This document shows positions 27,825-37,106 of a stretch of 64,000 nucleotides of DNA, piece after piece (within the stretch, counting starts at the first letter, position 1; each line of letters begins with the position of its first letter). The notes beneath the pieces were generated by a model. It saw nothing but the letters and a program-made list of their open reading frames with translations. It was not told where the DNA came from and did not search any database. The translations under genes were made by a program, and so were the position numbers. The DNA is from Ga0077555 sp041397775 (GTDB lineage: Bacteria; Pseudomonadota; Alphaproteobacteria; Rhizobiales; Hyphomicrobiaceae), in contig JAWKWB010000010.1 in assembly GCA_041397775.1 (NCBI GenBank), positions 62,001 through 126,000 of the forward strand, read 5' to 3'.

Positions 27825-29508
27825 TCTCTCGCCGGCGCTCATTCTCATCGTCGGCGGCCTCCTGCTGCCACTCGTGCCGCGCCCGGTGCGGGGCTATGCG
27901 ATGATCGCCTTGCCGGTGCTCGCGCTCGCCCACTTCCTCACCTTGCCGATGGGCGAGCACGGCAAGATCGTGCTCATGGGGCTCGAGCTGACGACGATCC
28001 GGCTGGACAAGCTGAGCTACGTCTTTACGCTGATCTTCCTGATCGCTGCGGGTCTCGCCGCCATCTACAGCCTGTACGAGAAGGACCCTGTCCAGCAGGT
28101 GGCGGGGATGGTTTACGCCGGATCGGCCATCGGCGCGGTGCTCGCCGGCGATCTCGTTACGCTGTTCTTCTTCTGGGAAGGCACGGCGATCTCGTCGGTG
28201 TTCCTGATCTGGGCGAGCCGCAACGAGCGCGCCTACCACACCGGCATGCGCTACCTGATCATCCAGGTCGGCTCCGGCGTGCTGCTGCTCGCCGGCGTGA
28301 TGATGCACTACCGGGCGACGGGCTCGATCGCGTTCGGCGCGCTCGGCCTCGACGGCAGCATCGGCAATCTGCTGATCTTCCTGGCCTTCGGCATCAAGTG
28401 CGCGTTCCCCCTGATGCACAACTGGCTGCAGGATGCCTACCCCGAGGCGACGGTGACGGGCACGGTCGTGCTGTCGTCCTTCACGACCAAGCTCGCGGTC
28501 TACTCGCTGGCGCGCGGCTATGCGGGGACCGAGGTCCTGGTGCCGATCGGCGCGCTGATGACGGCCTTCCCGATCTTCTACGCGGTGATCGAGAACGACC
28601 TGCGGCGGGTGCTGGCCTATAGCCTCAACAACCAGCTCGGCTTCATGGTGGTGGGTATCGGCATCGGCACGGAACTGGCCATCAACGGCGCGGCCGCGCA
28701 TGCCTTCTGTCACATCCTCTACAAGTCGCTGTTGTTCATGTCGATGGGCGCGGTTCTGCTGCGCGTTGGAACGGTCAAGGGCTCCGAGCTCGGCGGCCTC
28801 TTCAAGTCGATGCCGTGGACGACGGCGTTCTGCATCGTGGGCGCCGCCTCGATTTCCGCCGTGCCCCTGTTCAGCGGCTTCGTGTCGAAGGGCATGATCA
28901 TCGCCGCGGCCATGGACGGCGGTTATTTCTGGACCTGGATGGTGCTGCTGTTCGCGAGCGCGGGCGTCTTCCATCATTCCGGCATCAAGATCCCGTTCTT
29001 CGCCTTCTTCGCGCACGATTCCGGCAAGCGGTGCGAGGAAGCCCCCACCAGCATGCTCGTCGCCATGGGATTGACCGCAGCCCTGTGCATCGGCATCGGT
29101 GTCTATCCCGATCCGCTCTATGCGATCCTGCCGTTCAAGGTGCAATTCGCCCCCTACACGCTCGATCACGTCGTGACGCAGCTGCAGCTTCTCGTGTTCT
29201 CCGCGTTGGCCTTCACGGTGCTGATGCGCACGGGCATCTACCCGCCGGAACTGCGCTCCATCAACATCGATACGGACTGGTTCTATCGCAAGCTCGGATA
29301 TGGCGTGGTGACCTGCGCGGCCGCCGGCGTCGGTGCCATGTCGCGGCAGACGACGGCGCTGCTCGCGCGGTGTTGGACGGCGGTGCGCGATACGACGGAG
29401 CGCCATCACGCGGCCGACGGTGTCATGGGCCGCACATGGCCGACGGGCACGATGGCATTCTGGACGACGGTGATCCTGGGCGCCTACCTGCTGTTCTCGT
29501 ACCTATGA
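27814..29508 (+). CDS. Antiporter subunit D homologue 3 (NuoL/NuoM/MrpD-like)
   Basis: A 564-residue protein of about 15 helices: AGDLVTLFFFWEGTAISSVF (Glu-bearing helix 5), CAFPLMHNWLQDAYPEATVT, VLAYSLNNQLGFMVVG and HAFCHILYKSLLFMSMGAVL. It is the third proton-pump-type subunit in this operon, longer than the others, with a C-terminal extension holding an extra helix near 546-562. It starts inside the small upstream gene with cggagg as ribosome site. It appears to end the operon. Confidence 0.92.
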   Translation: MIADLSPALILIVGGLLLPLVPRPVRGYAMIALPVLALAHFLTLPMGEHGKIVLMGLELTTIRLDKLSYVFTLIFLIAAGLAAIYSLYEKDPVQQVAGMVYAGSAIGAVLAGDLVTLFFFWEGTAISSVFLIWASRNERAYHTGMRYLIIQVGSGVLLLAGVMMHYRATGSIAFGALGLDGSIGNLLIFLAFGIKCAFPLMHNWLQDAYPEATVTGTVVLSSFTTKLAVYSLARGYAGTEVLVPIGALMTAFPIFYAVIENDLRRVLAYSLNNQLGFMVVGIGIGTELAINGAAAHAFCHILYKSLLFMSMGAVLLRVGTVKGSELGGLFKSMPWTTAFCIVGAASISAVPLFSGFVSKGMIIAAAMDGGYFWTWMVLLFASAGVFHHSGIKIPFFAFFAHDSGKRCEEAPTSMLVAMGLTAALCIGIGVYPDPLYAILPFKVQFAPYTLDHVVTQLQLLVFSALAFTVLMRTGIYPPELRSINIDTDWFYRKLGYGVVTCAAAGVGAMSRQTTALLARCWTAVRDTTERHHAADGVMGRTWPTGTMAFWTTVILGAYLLFSYL

Positions 29509-29572
29509 GGGTGCGGCGCCCGTGCGCGTCTGATGTCTGATGCGCGCCGCCTTGGAGTGCTGGAGAGCGCCG

Positions 29573-30904
29573 ATGTCCGATGAGCCGACCACTGCCGACC
29601 GCTTGGGCGCGCTGCTCGATCACCTGGGACTGGCGCGCGCGGTCTTCGCCACGCAGATGCCGGGCGATCTGGCCGAGTTCGCGAGCCGGTCGCCGGAGCA
29701 GATCGCGGGCGTGATCCTGACCGTGCCCGCCCGGCTCGAGCCGTCGCCGTTCCAGGCCGTGGCCGCACGCTCGCTGATCGTCTCGGGCGACAGCGGCGTC
29801 AGCCTCGAGCCGGCACGGCGTGCCATCGCGGCACTAGGCCAGGCCAGGCTGCACCTCCTGGAGGACTACGAGACCACCGGCTGGGCCGATGTCGCCAAGG
29901 AGCGCGGCGACGAGCTGGCGCGCGCGCTGTTGGCTCATGTCGCAGACGCAGCGGCACATGGAATGGCGGCATCGACGCTGCCCGCAGGCGCGCCCCGCAC
30001 GGGCACGCACGCCGGCATCAGCTACCGCATCGACGGGGCCGGGCCGGCACTCGTCCTGATGCCGTTCTTCCTTGCAGCTTCGCAGTGGGACCCCATCGTC
30101 GACCGGCTGGCGCGGCACGTCAGCGTCATGCGTCTGGGGGGAGCGCACCTGGGCGGCGTCGCCGCGCTCGAGGATCGCGCGCTGGCCCCGACCTACCGTG
30201 GCATGTTTCAAAACCTCGTGGCGTTTCTCGATCCCGACGAAGGCGACGCCGTGTTGGACGTCGGTTGCGGGTCGGGCGCGCTCGACCGGCTTCTCGTGCG
30301 CGTCAGGCCGGACCTGGCTGTGACGGGCCTCGACCTCAACGCCTATCTGTTGCGCGAGGCCGCCGAACTCGCCGAATGTGAAGGCCTGGCCGATTGCATC
30401 ACGTTCGCACAAGGCAGCGCCGAGGCGATCCCGTTTCCCGACGCCAGCTTCGACCACGCCTTCAGCATCACGGTACTCGAGGAGTGCGACGCAGACCGCG
30501 CCATCCGCGAGATGATCCGCGTGGTGAGGCCGGGCGGGCGCGTCGGCATCGTCGTGCGCTCGATCGACATCCAGCAGTGGTGGAGCCCCGCGCTGCCGCC
30601 CGAACTCGCCGCGCGCGCCAACGTACCACCCCAGTCGGTCGGGCGTGGCGGCGTCGCCGACGGCAGCCTCTATCGCCGCATGAGTGACGCCGGCCTCGTC
30701 GATCTGATGCCGTTTCCGTCGCTGATCACGCTCGACCAGCCGGGCGGCAGCATCTGGCGCTATCGCGAGGATCACCTCGTTGGCCAGCTCGACCCCGAGG
30801 ATCGCGCGATCTGGCGGCAGGCGCGCGCCGAGGCGTTGGCTGCAGGCCGCCTGTTCCAGGCCCACGCCATGCATTGCGCGGTGGGCCGCAAGCCTGCCGC
30901 TTGA
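29573..30904 (+). CDS. SAM-dependent methyltransferase with N-terminal alpha/beta-hydrolase-like region
   Basis: A 443-residue protein. The C-terminal part (about 215-385) is a class I methyltransferase: VLDVGCGSGALDRLL (motif I), VTGLDLNAYLL, FAQGSAEAIPFPDASFDHAF and VRPGGRVGIVVRS. The first 200 residues (ADRLGALLDHLGLARAVFAT, then VDRLARHVSVMRLGGAHLGG) resemble a degenerate alpha/beta-hydrolase repeat without a GxSxG serine, so it is probably a binding or structural domain. The methyl acceptor is unknown. ATG 29573 has tggagag upstream. It stands alone after the antiporter operon. Confidence 0.82.
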   Translation: MSDEPTTADRLGALLDHLGLARAVFATQMPGDLAEFASRSPEQIAGVILTVPARLEPSPFQAVAARSLIVSGDSGVSLEPARRAIAALGQARLHLLEDYETTGWADVAKERGDELARALLAHVADAAAHGMAASTLPAGAPRTGTHAGISYRIDGAGPALVLMPFFLAASQWDPIVDRLARHVSVMRLGGAHLGGVAALEDRALAPTYRGMFQNLVAFLDPDEGDAVLDVGCGSGALDRLLVRVRPDLAVTGLDLNAYLLREAAELAECEGLADCITFAQGSAEAIPFPDASFDHAFSITVLEECDADRAIREMIRVVRPGGRVGIVVRSIDIQQWWSPALPPELAARANVPPQSVGRGGVADGSLYRRMSDAGLVDLMPFPSLITLDQPGGSIWRYREDHLVGQLDPEDRAIWRQARAEALAAGRLFQAHAMHCAVGRKPAA

Positions 30905-30974
30905 ACCGCGCGCGCGGAACGGAGACAATGCGCGCCCAACGGTGAACCCCTGTCGCGCGAGAGCACGAGCCCGC

Positions 30975-31937
30975 ATGATCCCGATTTCCGCACTGCAAAA
31001 GACCGCCGAAACGCTGATGGCCAAGGCCGCCATCGAGATCCCCGACGACTACCTCGGCGGATTGCGCGCCTGTGCCAATACGGAAAAGGGCGACCTGTCG
31101 TCGTTCGTCATCCAGGCCATGCTGGAGAACTACGAGGCGGCGAAGGAAGATCGGCGCGCCATGTGCGGCGATACCGGCGTGCCGCGCTGGTACGTGAAGT
31201 ACGGCAACGACGCGCGCGTCGAAGGCGGTCCGGTCGCACTCGAGGCGGCGCTGCGCCGCGCCACGGCCAAGGCGACACAGGAGGTGCCGTTGAGGCCCAA
31301 CCGCGTGCACCCGCTCTGGCGCACCGACCACAACAATAACTGCGGCATCGGCGCGCCCGAGATCGAGTATGCCTTCCACCCCGAAGGCGACTGGGTGGAG
31401 CTGACGACCGTGCACAAGGGCGGCCTCTTCGGCACCGACTACCGCATGCTGTTTCCCGGTGACGGCATCGAGGGCATCAAGCGCTTCTACCTGGACACGC
31501 TGATCGCCTTCGGCAAGCGCGGTCTCGCCTGCCAGCCGGCCATCGTCGGTGTCGGCCTGGGCGGCTCCAAGGACATCTGCTCGGTGCTGGGCAAGCAGGC
31601 CGCATGCCTGCGCACGGTCGGGGATCGCAATCCCGATCCCAAGATCGCCGCGCTCGAGGAGGAGTTGAAGGAGCTGGGCAACAGCATCGGCATGGGCGCC
31701 ATGGGCTTCATGGGCTCGTCCATGGTCGTCGATTGCCACATCGAGGTCGGCTACTGCCACACCGGTGGCATGCCGATGTCCGTGCACATGTTCTGCCTGT
31801 CCTCGCGCCGGGCGACGGCCCGCGTCTACGCCGACGGCCGCGCCGAATTCCGCACCGACCCGGAGTGGTTCACCGACTACTCGCGCCGCGCAACGGTGGA
31901 GTGGGACGCGCCCGCCGTTCGCGATGCCGCCGAATGA
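30975..31937 (+). CDS. Class I fumarate hydratase / tartrate dehydratase, alpha subunit
   Basis: A 320-residue protein with the Fe-S hydro-lyase alpha-domain motifs: MCGDTGVPRWYVKYG (cluster Cys), HNNNCGIGAPEIEYAF, VGVGLGGSKDICSVLGKQA and GMPMSVHMFCLSSRRATARV. Class I fumarases use a labile [4Fe-4S] cluster to hydrate fumarate to malate. Only the alpha half is here; a matching beta subunit is at 40679. The start at 30975 is chosen by length and alignment. The VOC gene follows after 25 bp. Confidence 0.87.
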   Translation: MIPISALQKTAETLMAKAAIEIPDDYLGGLRACANTEKGDLSSFVIQAMLENYEAAKEDRRAMCGDTGVPRWYVKYGNDARVEGGPVALEAALRRATAKATQEVPLRPNRVHPLWRTDHNNNCGIGAPEIEYAFHPEGDWVELTTVHKGGLFGTDYRMLFPGDGIEGIKRFYLDTLIAFGKRGLACQPAIVGVGLGGSKDICSVLGKQAACLRTVGDRNPDPKIAALEEELKELGNSIGMGAMGFMGSSMVVDCHIEVGYCHTGGMPMSVHMFCLSSRRATARVYADGRAEFRTDPEWFTDYSRRATVEWDAPAVRDAAE

Positions 31938-31962
31938 CGCTGCAACACGAAGGGAATCCGCT

Positions 31963-32787
31963 GTGACCTGGGCCATCCATCGCGTCTCGCTCGCCACGCA
32001 CGATCTGCAAGCGGCCGGGACGTTCTTCGGCAAGCATCTGGGGCTGGGCACCGCAACGCGGCTTTCGGAGCGCGCGATTTCTTTCGGCAAGGGCAGCCGC
32101 GGCCTGCGCGTCGTCAAGCCCGATCGCGCCCTGGTGCGCGGCAAGGATGGCCTTCTGGGGGCCGTCGGCGCGCGCCACGTCGCCATCGAGGTGGATGATC
32201 TCGACGCCGTCGCGACCAGGCTGGCCCGTGCCGCGATTACGCATGTCGAAGCGCACCCGGGCGACTTCGATGTGCCTGCGATCTACACGCTCGATCCGGC
32301 AGGCAACGTCGTGGCCTTCTGTCAGGCGGCACGGGGCACGGACAGCGACGACATCCAGCCCTGGGAGAAGGATTGGGGTTGGGGCGTCCATCACGTCAAT
32401 CTGCAGGCCGGCGACGTGCGCGAGACGGTGGCCTTCTACACGGAGATGGCGGGTCTGGCGGAGGGAAGCTGGCGGGCACCGGCCGCGCGCGGCAACTTCA
32501 GCATCGACACGTCCGAGCTGGCCGTCCTGCCGCTGGGTGAATTCAACCGCGGCCTGCACATCATTCGCCCGGACGCGGGCTTCGCCATCCGCAACGACTT
32601 CGCGCACAACCCGTCCGTGGGCGGCCACCCCGCGTTCTTCGTGAAGGACGTGACGGCGGTGAAGGCGCGCCTGGAATCCGCGGGCATCCTCGTGTCGGAC
32701 GCGGGTGTCTACGCCATGCTCGGCATGCACCAGATCTACGTCTTCGACCCCACCGCAAACATGATCGAGGTGAACCAGTTCGTCTGA
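31963..32787 (+). CDS. Two-domain VOC (glyoxalase/extradiol dioxygenase-like) protein
   Basis: A 274-residue protein from GTG 31963 (cgaaggga upstream). It has two vicinal-oxygen-chelate domains: one opening IHRVSLATHDLQAAGTFFGK, the other GVHHVNLQAGDVRETVAFYT. In the second domain the His of VHHVN, the His of GGHPAFFVKD and the Glu of MIEVNQFV form a plausible 2-His-1-Glu iron site, so it may be a ring-cleaving dioxygenase or related metalloenzyme. Close spacing to fumarase alpha suggests co-transcription. Confidence 0.85.
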   Translation: MTWAIHRVSLATHDLQAAGTFFGKHLGLGTATRLSERAISFGKGSRGLRVVKPDRALVRGKDGLLGAVGARHVAIEVDDLDAVATRLARAAITHVEAHPGDFDVPAIYTLDPAGNVVAFCQAARGTDSDDIQPWEKDWGWGVHHVNLQAGDVRETVAFYTEMAGLAEGSWRAPAARGNFSIDTSELAVLPLGEFNRGLHIIRPDAGFAIRNDFAHNPSVGGHPAFFVKDVTAVKARLESAGILVSDAGVYAMLGMHQIYVFDPTANMIEVNQFV

Positions 32788-32812
32788 GGCGACGCCGGCA
32801 CAGGCGTCCCCG

Positions 32813-33415
32813 TCAGCGCCCCTGCACCGCCCGCTTCATGCGCCGATACTCTGTCTCGGTGATCTGGCCGGTCGGCGGCAGTCCCGAGCGGCGCTGCCAG
32901 GACCGGATGGCGTCGCGTGTCGTCGCATCGAGCATGCCGTCCGAACGCGAGACTTTGAAGCCGAGCTTGCGCAGCCATTTCTGGACATCGCGGATGCTGC
33001 CGACGTCCAGCAGCACCGGATTGTAGCCGGGCTCGGGCGGTGGCCCCAGCGGGGCGTCCGTCGCCAGGGGGCGGCGCGGCGATGGCGGCGGGGGCGGCGT
33101 GGTGCTGCTCAATTTCTGCAGGCGCAACCGGGCGAGCGCTGCGAACGTACCCGCTGGAAAGGCGTCGAGGTAGGCCTTGAGCTCGGCAGGCGATTTCGTA
33201 TCCTTGACCGAGTTCCAGAAGGCGATGTCGGCAGCACCGCCGGGCGCCCCCGAGGCCGGCTGCGCCTGGGACGGCAGTGGCGACGATATGCTGGCCAGGA
33301 CCCAGATGGCCATTGCGAGACCGACAGCTTCGAGACGGCGCCTGAAACCGCGCAATGCCGCAGGCCTGCGTCGCGCGTCCCCCTCGTCGGTACCGGCAGC
33401 GATCATGCGCGTCAT
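32813..33415 (-). CDS. Exported peptidoglycan-binding domain protein
   Basis: A 200-residue protein from ATG 33415 (ggaggggg upstream) with a basic N-terminus and a membrane/signal segment near 31-51. The mature part contains FWNSVKDTKSPAELKAYLDA FPAGTFAALA, the motif found after caspase-like domains, a run of prolines, and a C-terminal PG_binding_1 domain (VQKWLRKLGFKVSRSDGMLD, TRDAIRSWQRRSGLPPTG). It probably sits in the periplasm bound to cell wall. No enzymatic domain is present. Confidence 0.85.
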   Translation of the reverse strand: MTRMIAAGTDEGDARRRPAALRGFRRRLEAVGLAMAIWVLASISSPLPSQAQPASGAPGGAADIAFWNSVKDTKSPAELKAYLDAFPAGTFAALARLRLQKLSSTTPPPPPSPRRPLATDAPLGPPPEPGYNPVLLDVGSIRDVQKWLRKLGFKVSRSDGMLDATTRDAIRSWQRRSGLPPTGQITETEYRRMKRAVQGR

Positions 33416-33541
33416 CCCTGTCCCCCTCCCATCGGTCGATGTTGAACATCGAACAAGGCTTGCGCGTGGTGTCAACCCGCGCGGCACCCGCTCGTGCTAT
33501 CGAAGAGAGAACAGGGGCGTCCACGAAACCAGGAACGATGC

Positions 33542-34093
33542 ATGCCAGCGCAGGTATTTCTCATTCGCCACGGCCAGTCGACCTTCAACGAGGCCTTCGA
33601 GGCGACGGGCATCGACCCGCTGCACTTCGATGCCCCACTGACGGCGCTCGGGCACCGGCAGGTGGCGGCAGCGCGCGCGCACGCCCAGGGCCTGGAACCC
33701 GACCTCGTGGTCGTATCTCCGTTGACGCGGGCCGTGGAAACGGGGCTCGGCCTGTTCCATCCCGAGAAAGCGCCGATCATCGTTTCGCCGCTGCATCGCG
33801 AGCGTCTCGGCAATAGCTGCGACGTGGGCCGCCCGCCGCACGAGCTGTCGCTGCAATTCCCCGTGTTGGCCTTCGATCACCTCGATGCGTGCTGGTGGCA
33901 CGACGGCGAGAAGGATCACCGCGGCGTTGCCGTCGAGCCCGACGACGTCTTCATAGCCCGCGTGGCCGCGTTCACGCGCTGGCTGTCGGCGCGCCCCGAA
34001 CCCAGAATCGCCGTCGTTGGCCACGGCACGTTCCTGCATCGCATGACCGGGCGGCATTTCGCCAATTGCGAGATCGTGGCGTGGGAACACTAG
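33542..34093 (+). CDS. Histidine phosphatase superfamily protein (phosphoglycerate mutase-like)
   Basis: A 183-residue protein with the catalytic LIRHGQSTFNEAFEATG motif near the N-terminus (His of RHG is phosphorylated), VVSPLTRAVET and VVGHGTFLHRMTG carrying the second catalytic His. The family removes phosphate from sugars, nucleotides or proteins; this short type is a generic phosphatase. The frame from ATG 33542 matches the family start exactly. The gene is followed by hairpin repeat E1. Confidence 0.88.
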   Translation: MPAQVFLIRHGQSTFNEAFEATGIDPLHFDAPLTALGHRQVAAARAHAQGLEPDLVVVSPLTRAVETGLGLFHPEKAPIIVSPLHRERLGNSCDVGRPPHELSLQFPVLAFDHLDACWWHDGEKDHRGVAVEPDDVFIARVAAFTRWLSARPEPRIAVVGHGTFLHRMTGRHFANCEIVAWEH

Positions 34094-34109
34094 CAACACC
34101 AAGGTTCTA

Positions 34110-34182
34110 GTGTAGCTTTTGCATCTGACGTTTGGTTACGGTCCCGGCCGAAAGCGGGGACCAAACGTCAGATGCGCTACAC
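34110..34182. repeat. Hairpin repeat E1 (AGTGT...ACAC ends)
   Basis: Outer arms gtgtagc (34110-34116, preceded by a) and gctacac (34176-34182); inner 16-bp perfect arms gcatctgacgtttggt (34121-34136) and its complement (34160-34175). Four unpaired T (34117-34120) lie between outer and inner arms on the left side only. The plan equals E2 and E3 near 6.2-6.4 kb although inner-arm sequences are unrelated. A small extra inverted repeat, cactag/ctagtg, abuts it on the left (34088-34112). Confidence 0.8.
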
Positions 34183-34260
34183 GAGCTGGCTGCGGGGCGG
34201 CACGCGCCCCTCGTGTCGCAGGCCGGGTGGGCGAAGAGTGCGCAGGCAGGGCCTGCGGCC

Positions 34261-35583
34261 TCACCCCTCCCGATACCAGCCGATCTTGGTCAGGCGCCAG
34301 CTGCTGATGGCCGTCTCCAGCGCGTAGGACAGGATCCACGCGGCGACGCCGAGCAGCGCGCCGTTGATCTCGGGATGGGCGAGGCTGAGCGAGCCCGCAA
34401 CCGTCGCCGTGGCGATGCGCAGCAGTCCGCTGGCGGCCAGCGAGGTGGTCGCGCGCGCCTTGGCGAGAAGCCCGCGGAACAATGCCGTGCCGCCCCAGAA
34501 AATGGCCATCACGAAGGCGATGATCATCGCCGGCTCGGCATACGCGGCAAGCTCGGGCGTCAGGCCCATGACGCCGCGCAGGATGCGCTCGCGCAGCGGC
34601 GTCTCGAACAGCACGATGGCGAGCACCGTGAAGAAGGCCACCAGATGGCTCGCAAAGGTCAGCATGACGCGCACGTCCTCGCGCCGCGTGACCAGCGTTT
34701 GCGCGGTCTGTGTGAGATTGCGAAGAGGTGCCATCATCAGCGAGACGAGCCCGTGCGAGACGCCGAAGGCGGCGATTGCCAGCTCCGCCTTGCTGAGGCG
34801 GCCGAGGAACAGATTGATGACGAAGATGACGCCGAGCTCGGCCGACGAGTTGATCATCAGCGGCCAGGCGAACCGCCAGTAGGTGCCGAGCGTCTCTCCC
34901 CCCTGGCGGACGGCGGGGAGCTGCATGAAGTAGCGCCAGGCATTGGCCCACGCGAAAATGCCTTCCGTCACCATGCACAGCATCAGCGCGGCCGCGCCCA
35001 CGGCCGCGCCGCTGAACCAGCGCGGCAGCAGGAAGAGCGAGATGGTCAGCGAGAACAGCCGCACCAGCGTGCTGGCGGTGATGACGATGGTCCGCCGATT
35101 GAGCATCAGCAGCGCGAATGCGGTGCCGCGCATCAGCAGGAACGGCGCGCTCAGCATCAGCGCGCCGACCGCGCCGCGTGCTTCCGCCTGCGCCTGTGCG
35201 CCCAGGCCGAACCAGCCGCCGAACACCACGTTGCCGAATGTCGTGAAGCACACCACGCCCGCGATCGTCAGGGGGGCGAGCAGCACCAGCGCCATGAAGC
35301 CGAGGATGCGGGGAATGTCGGCGCGCGCCTTGAAATAGGACAGGCTGAGCAGCGTCGTCACTTCCGTGGTGCTCGTCAGTGCGAAGTAGAAGGTGAAGGC
35401 GGCATTGAAGGCGGCCAGCGTGACGCTCGGGCTTTCGGTCCGCGCGAGGAAGGCGTGGATGACGGACTTCGAGATCATGTTGAGCTCGACCATCAGCACC
35501 AGCGGTACGAAGAACCAGTAGCAGTCGCGCAGCTTCAGGTGGGGCCGGTCCTCGGCCGCGGGTGCGATGGTCTGGCTCGACAT
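34261..35583 (-). CDS. MOP-superfamily (progressive ankylosis/ANK-like) membrane transporter
   Basis: A 440-residue protein with about 12 membrane helices, from ATG 35583. The opening LKLRDCYWFFVPLVLMVELN and later FAWPLMINSSAELGVIFVIN and LVSLMMAPLRNLTQTAQTLV resemble MATE/flippase-type transporters, with the style of ANK-like proteins. Substrate unknown; drugs, lipid-linked sugars or pyrophosphate/ATP are known for the wider family. It is divergent from the alcohol dehydrogenase gene across 224 bp that should hold both promoters. A 7-bp hairpin (34241-34257) lies just after its stop. Confidence 0.65.
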   Translation of the reverse strand: MSSQTIAPAAEDRPHLKLRDCYWFFVPLVLMVELNMISKSVIHAFLARTESPSVTLAAFNAAFTFYFALTSTTEVTTLLSLSYFKARADIPRILGFMALVLLAPLTIAGVVCFTTFGNVVFGGWFGLGAQAQAEARGAVGALMLSAPFLLMRGTAFALLMLNRRTIVITASTLVRLFSLTISLFLLPRWFSGAAVGAAALMLCMVTEGIFAWANAWRYFMQLPAVRQGGETLGTYWRFAWPLMINSSAELGVIFVINLFLGRLSKAELAIAAFGVSHGLVSLMMAPLRNLTQTAQTLVTRREDVRVMLTFASHLVAFFTVLAIVLFETPLRERILRGVMGLTPELAAYAEPAMIIAFVMAIFWGGTALFRGLLAKARATTSLAASGLLRIATATVAGSLSLAHPEINGALLGVAAWILSYALETAISSWRLTKIGWYREG

Positions 35584-35807
35584 GTCTGCTCCCGCTCGTG
35601 TGGCGCCCGAGCGCGCCCGCTTCGTTTGTACAAGAGGCAACGCTGTCCCGCACCTGCCTCGTTCGCCCATGGCACGAGGCACGCTTGTCGTCGCAGGCCG
35701 GCGATTCGTGATGTCCAGGGCCTTGTGGGAGAAGTCCGCCTGCCGCAATCTGCGAGCCGGAAATCCGGCCGGGGAAGGCCCCGCCGCCAGCCACGAGGAA
35801 GCGACCC

Positions 35808-36911
35808 ATGAAAACCCGCGCAGCCGTTCTCACCGAGGTGAACAAGCCGCTCCAGATCATGGAATTGGAGCAGGAAGGCCCCAAGGCGGGCGAGGTCCGC
35901 GTCAAGGTGAAGGCAGCGGGCGTGTGCATGTCCGACTGGCACATCATGATCGGCGACTGGCCGCTGCCGCTGCCGATGGTGCTGGGGCATGAAGCGGCGG
36001 GCATCGTCGAAGAGGTCGGCCCCGGCGTCACCAGCGTGAAGAAGGGCGACCACGTCATCTTCTCGTTCCGCTCCAACTGCGGTCATTGCCCCTACTGCGC
36101 CAGGGGCCGCACGGTGCTGTGCATCGGCTTCAACGACACGCCGCGCTGGGGCATGCACGACGGCACCAGCCGCGTGAAGCTGAACGGCGAGCCGGTCAAC
36201 GTCATGGCGCGCATCGGCACGTTTACGGAGTATTCCGTGTGCCCGGCGGATCAGGTGGTGAAGGTTCGCGAGGACCTGCCCTGGACGCACGCCGCGATCA
36301 TCGGCTGCTCGGTGGCGACCGGAGTCGGCGCCGTCATCCGGCATGCCAAGGTGGAAGCGGGATCGACCGTGCTGGTCGTGGGCTGCGGCGGCGTCGGCCT
36401 CAACGTCGTGCAGGGTGCACGGCTTGCCGGCGCCAAGACGATCATCGCCTGTGACCTGCTCGACAACAAGCTGCAGATGGCCACGCACTTCGGTGCCACG
36501 CACATCGTCAACGGCAAACGGCAGGACGTCATCAAGACCGTGAAGGAGATCACCGGCGGTCTGGGCGTCGACTACGCGTTCGATGCCATCGGCACCGAGC
36601 CGACAGTGCTGCAGATCGTGGACAGCCTGGCGCCCGCCGGACATGCGGTGATCGTGGGCATTCCCGCCTTCTCGACCAAGGCGCCGATCGCGCCGCACCT
36701 CATGGTCTACGGCGAGCAGACGCTGTCGGGCACCTACTACGGCTCGGTGCGCCCGGCCGTCGATTTCGGCACGCTGGCCGATCTGTCGATGGAGAAGAAG
36801 CTCAATCTCGACGACCTCATCTCCCGGACCTACAAGTTCGAGGAGATCAACGAGGGCTTCCAGCTGATGGCCAAGGGGCAGGTCGCGCGCGGCGTGATCC
36901 TGTTCGATTGA
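35808..36911 (+). CDS. Zinc-dependent alcohol dehydrogenase (class III-like MDR)
   Basis: A 367-residue medium-chain dehydrogenase. Catalytic zinc ligands C40 and H61 with E62 (GHEAAG) and the structural-zinc set C91, C94, C97 and C105 are all present. The Rossmann motif VLVVGCGGVGLNVVQG (about 190-205) and an acidic residue after the second strand (ACDLLDNK) indicate NAD preference. It oxidises alcohols or reduces aldehydes in the cytoplasm; the natural substrate is unknown. It stands alone. A hairpin (gctgcc...ggcagc) lies near 36925-36950 behind it. Confidence 0.93.
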   Translation: MKTRAAVLTEVNKPLQIMELEQEGPKAGEVRVKVKAAGVCMSDWHIMIGDWPLPLPMVLGHEAAGIVEEVGPGVTSVKKGDHVIFSFRSNCGHCPYCARGRTVLCIGFNDTPRWGMHDGTSRVKLNGEPVNVMARIGTFTEYSVCPADQVVKVREDLPWTHAAIIGCSVATGVGAVIRHAKVEAGSTVLVVGCGGVGLNVVQGARLAGAKTIIACDLLDNKLQMATHFGATHIVNGKRQDVIKTVKEITGGLGVDYAFDAIGTEPTVLQIVDSLAPAGHAVIVGIPAFSTKAPIAPHLMVYGEQTLSGTYYGSVRPAVDFGTLADLSMEKKLNLDDLISRTYKFEEINEGFQLMAKGQVARGVILFD

Positions 36912-37106
36912 GATGGCACGGCGCTGCTGCCGCTACTTGGTGGCAGCGGCCCAGCCTTCCCGGTCTGTCGCCATTATTTCGAATGCAATATACTGCGGCA
37001 AGTGAAAGACAATTGTTCGTCTGGCATAAACCTCCGAGGGGATGAAGCGGTGGTACGTCGGCGGGCGAAAAGCGCGCATCCACTGTCTGCATTGCGGGGG
37101 CGGGCG

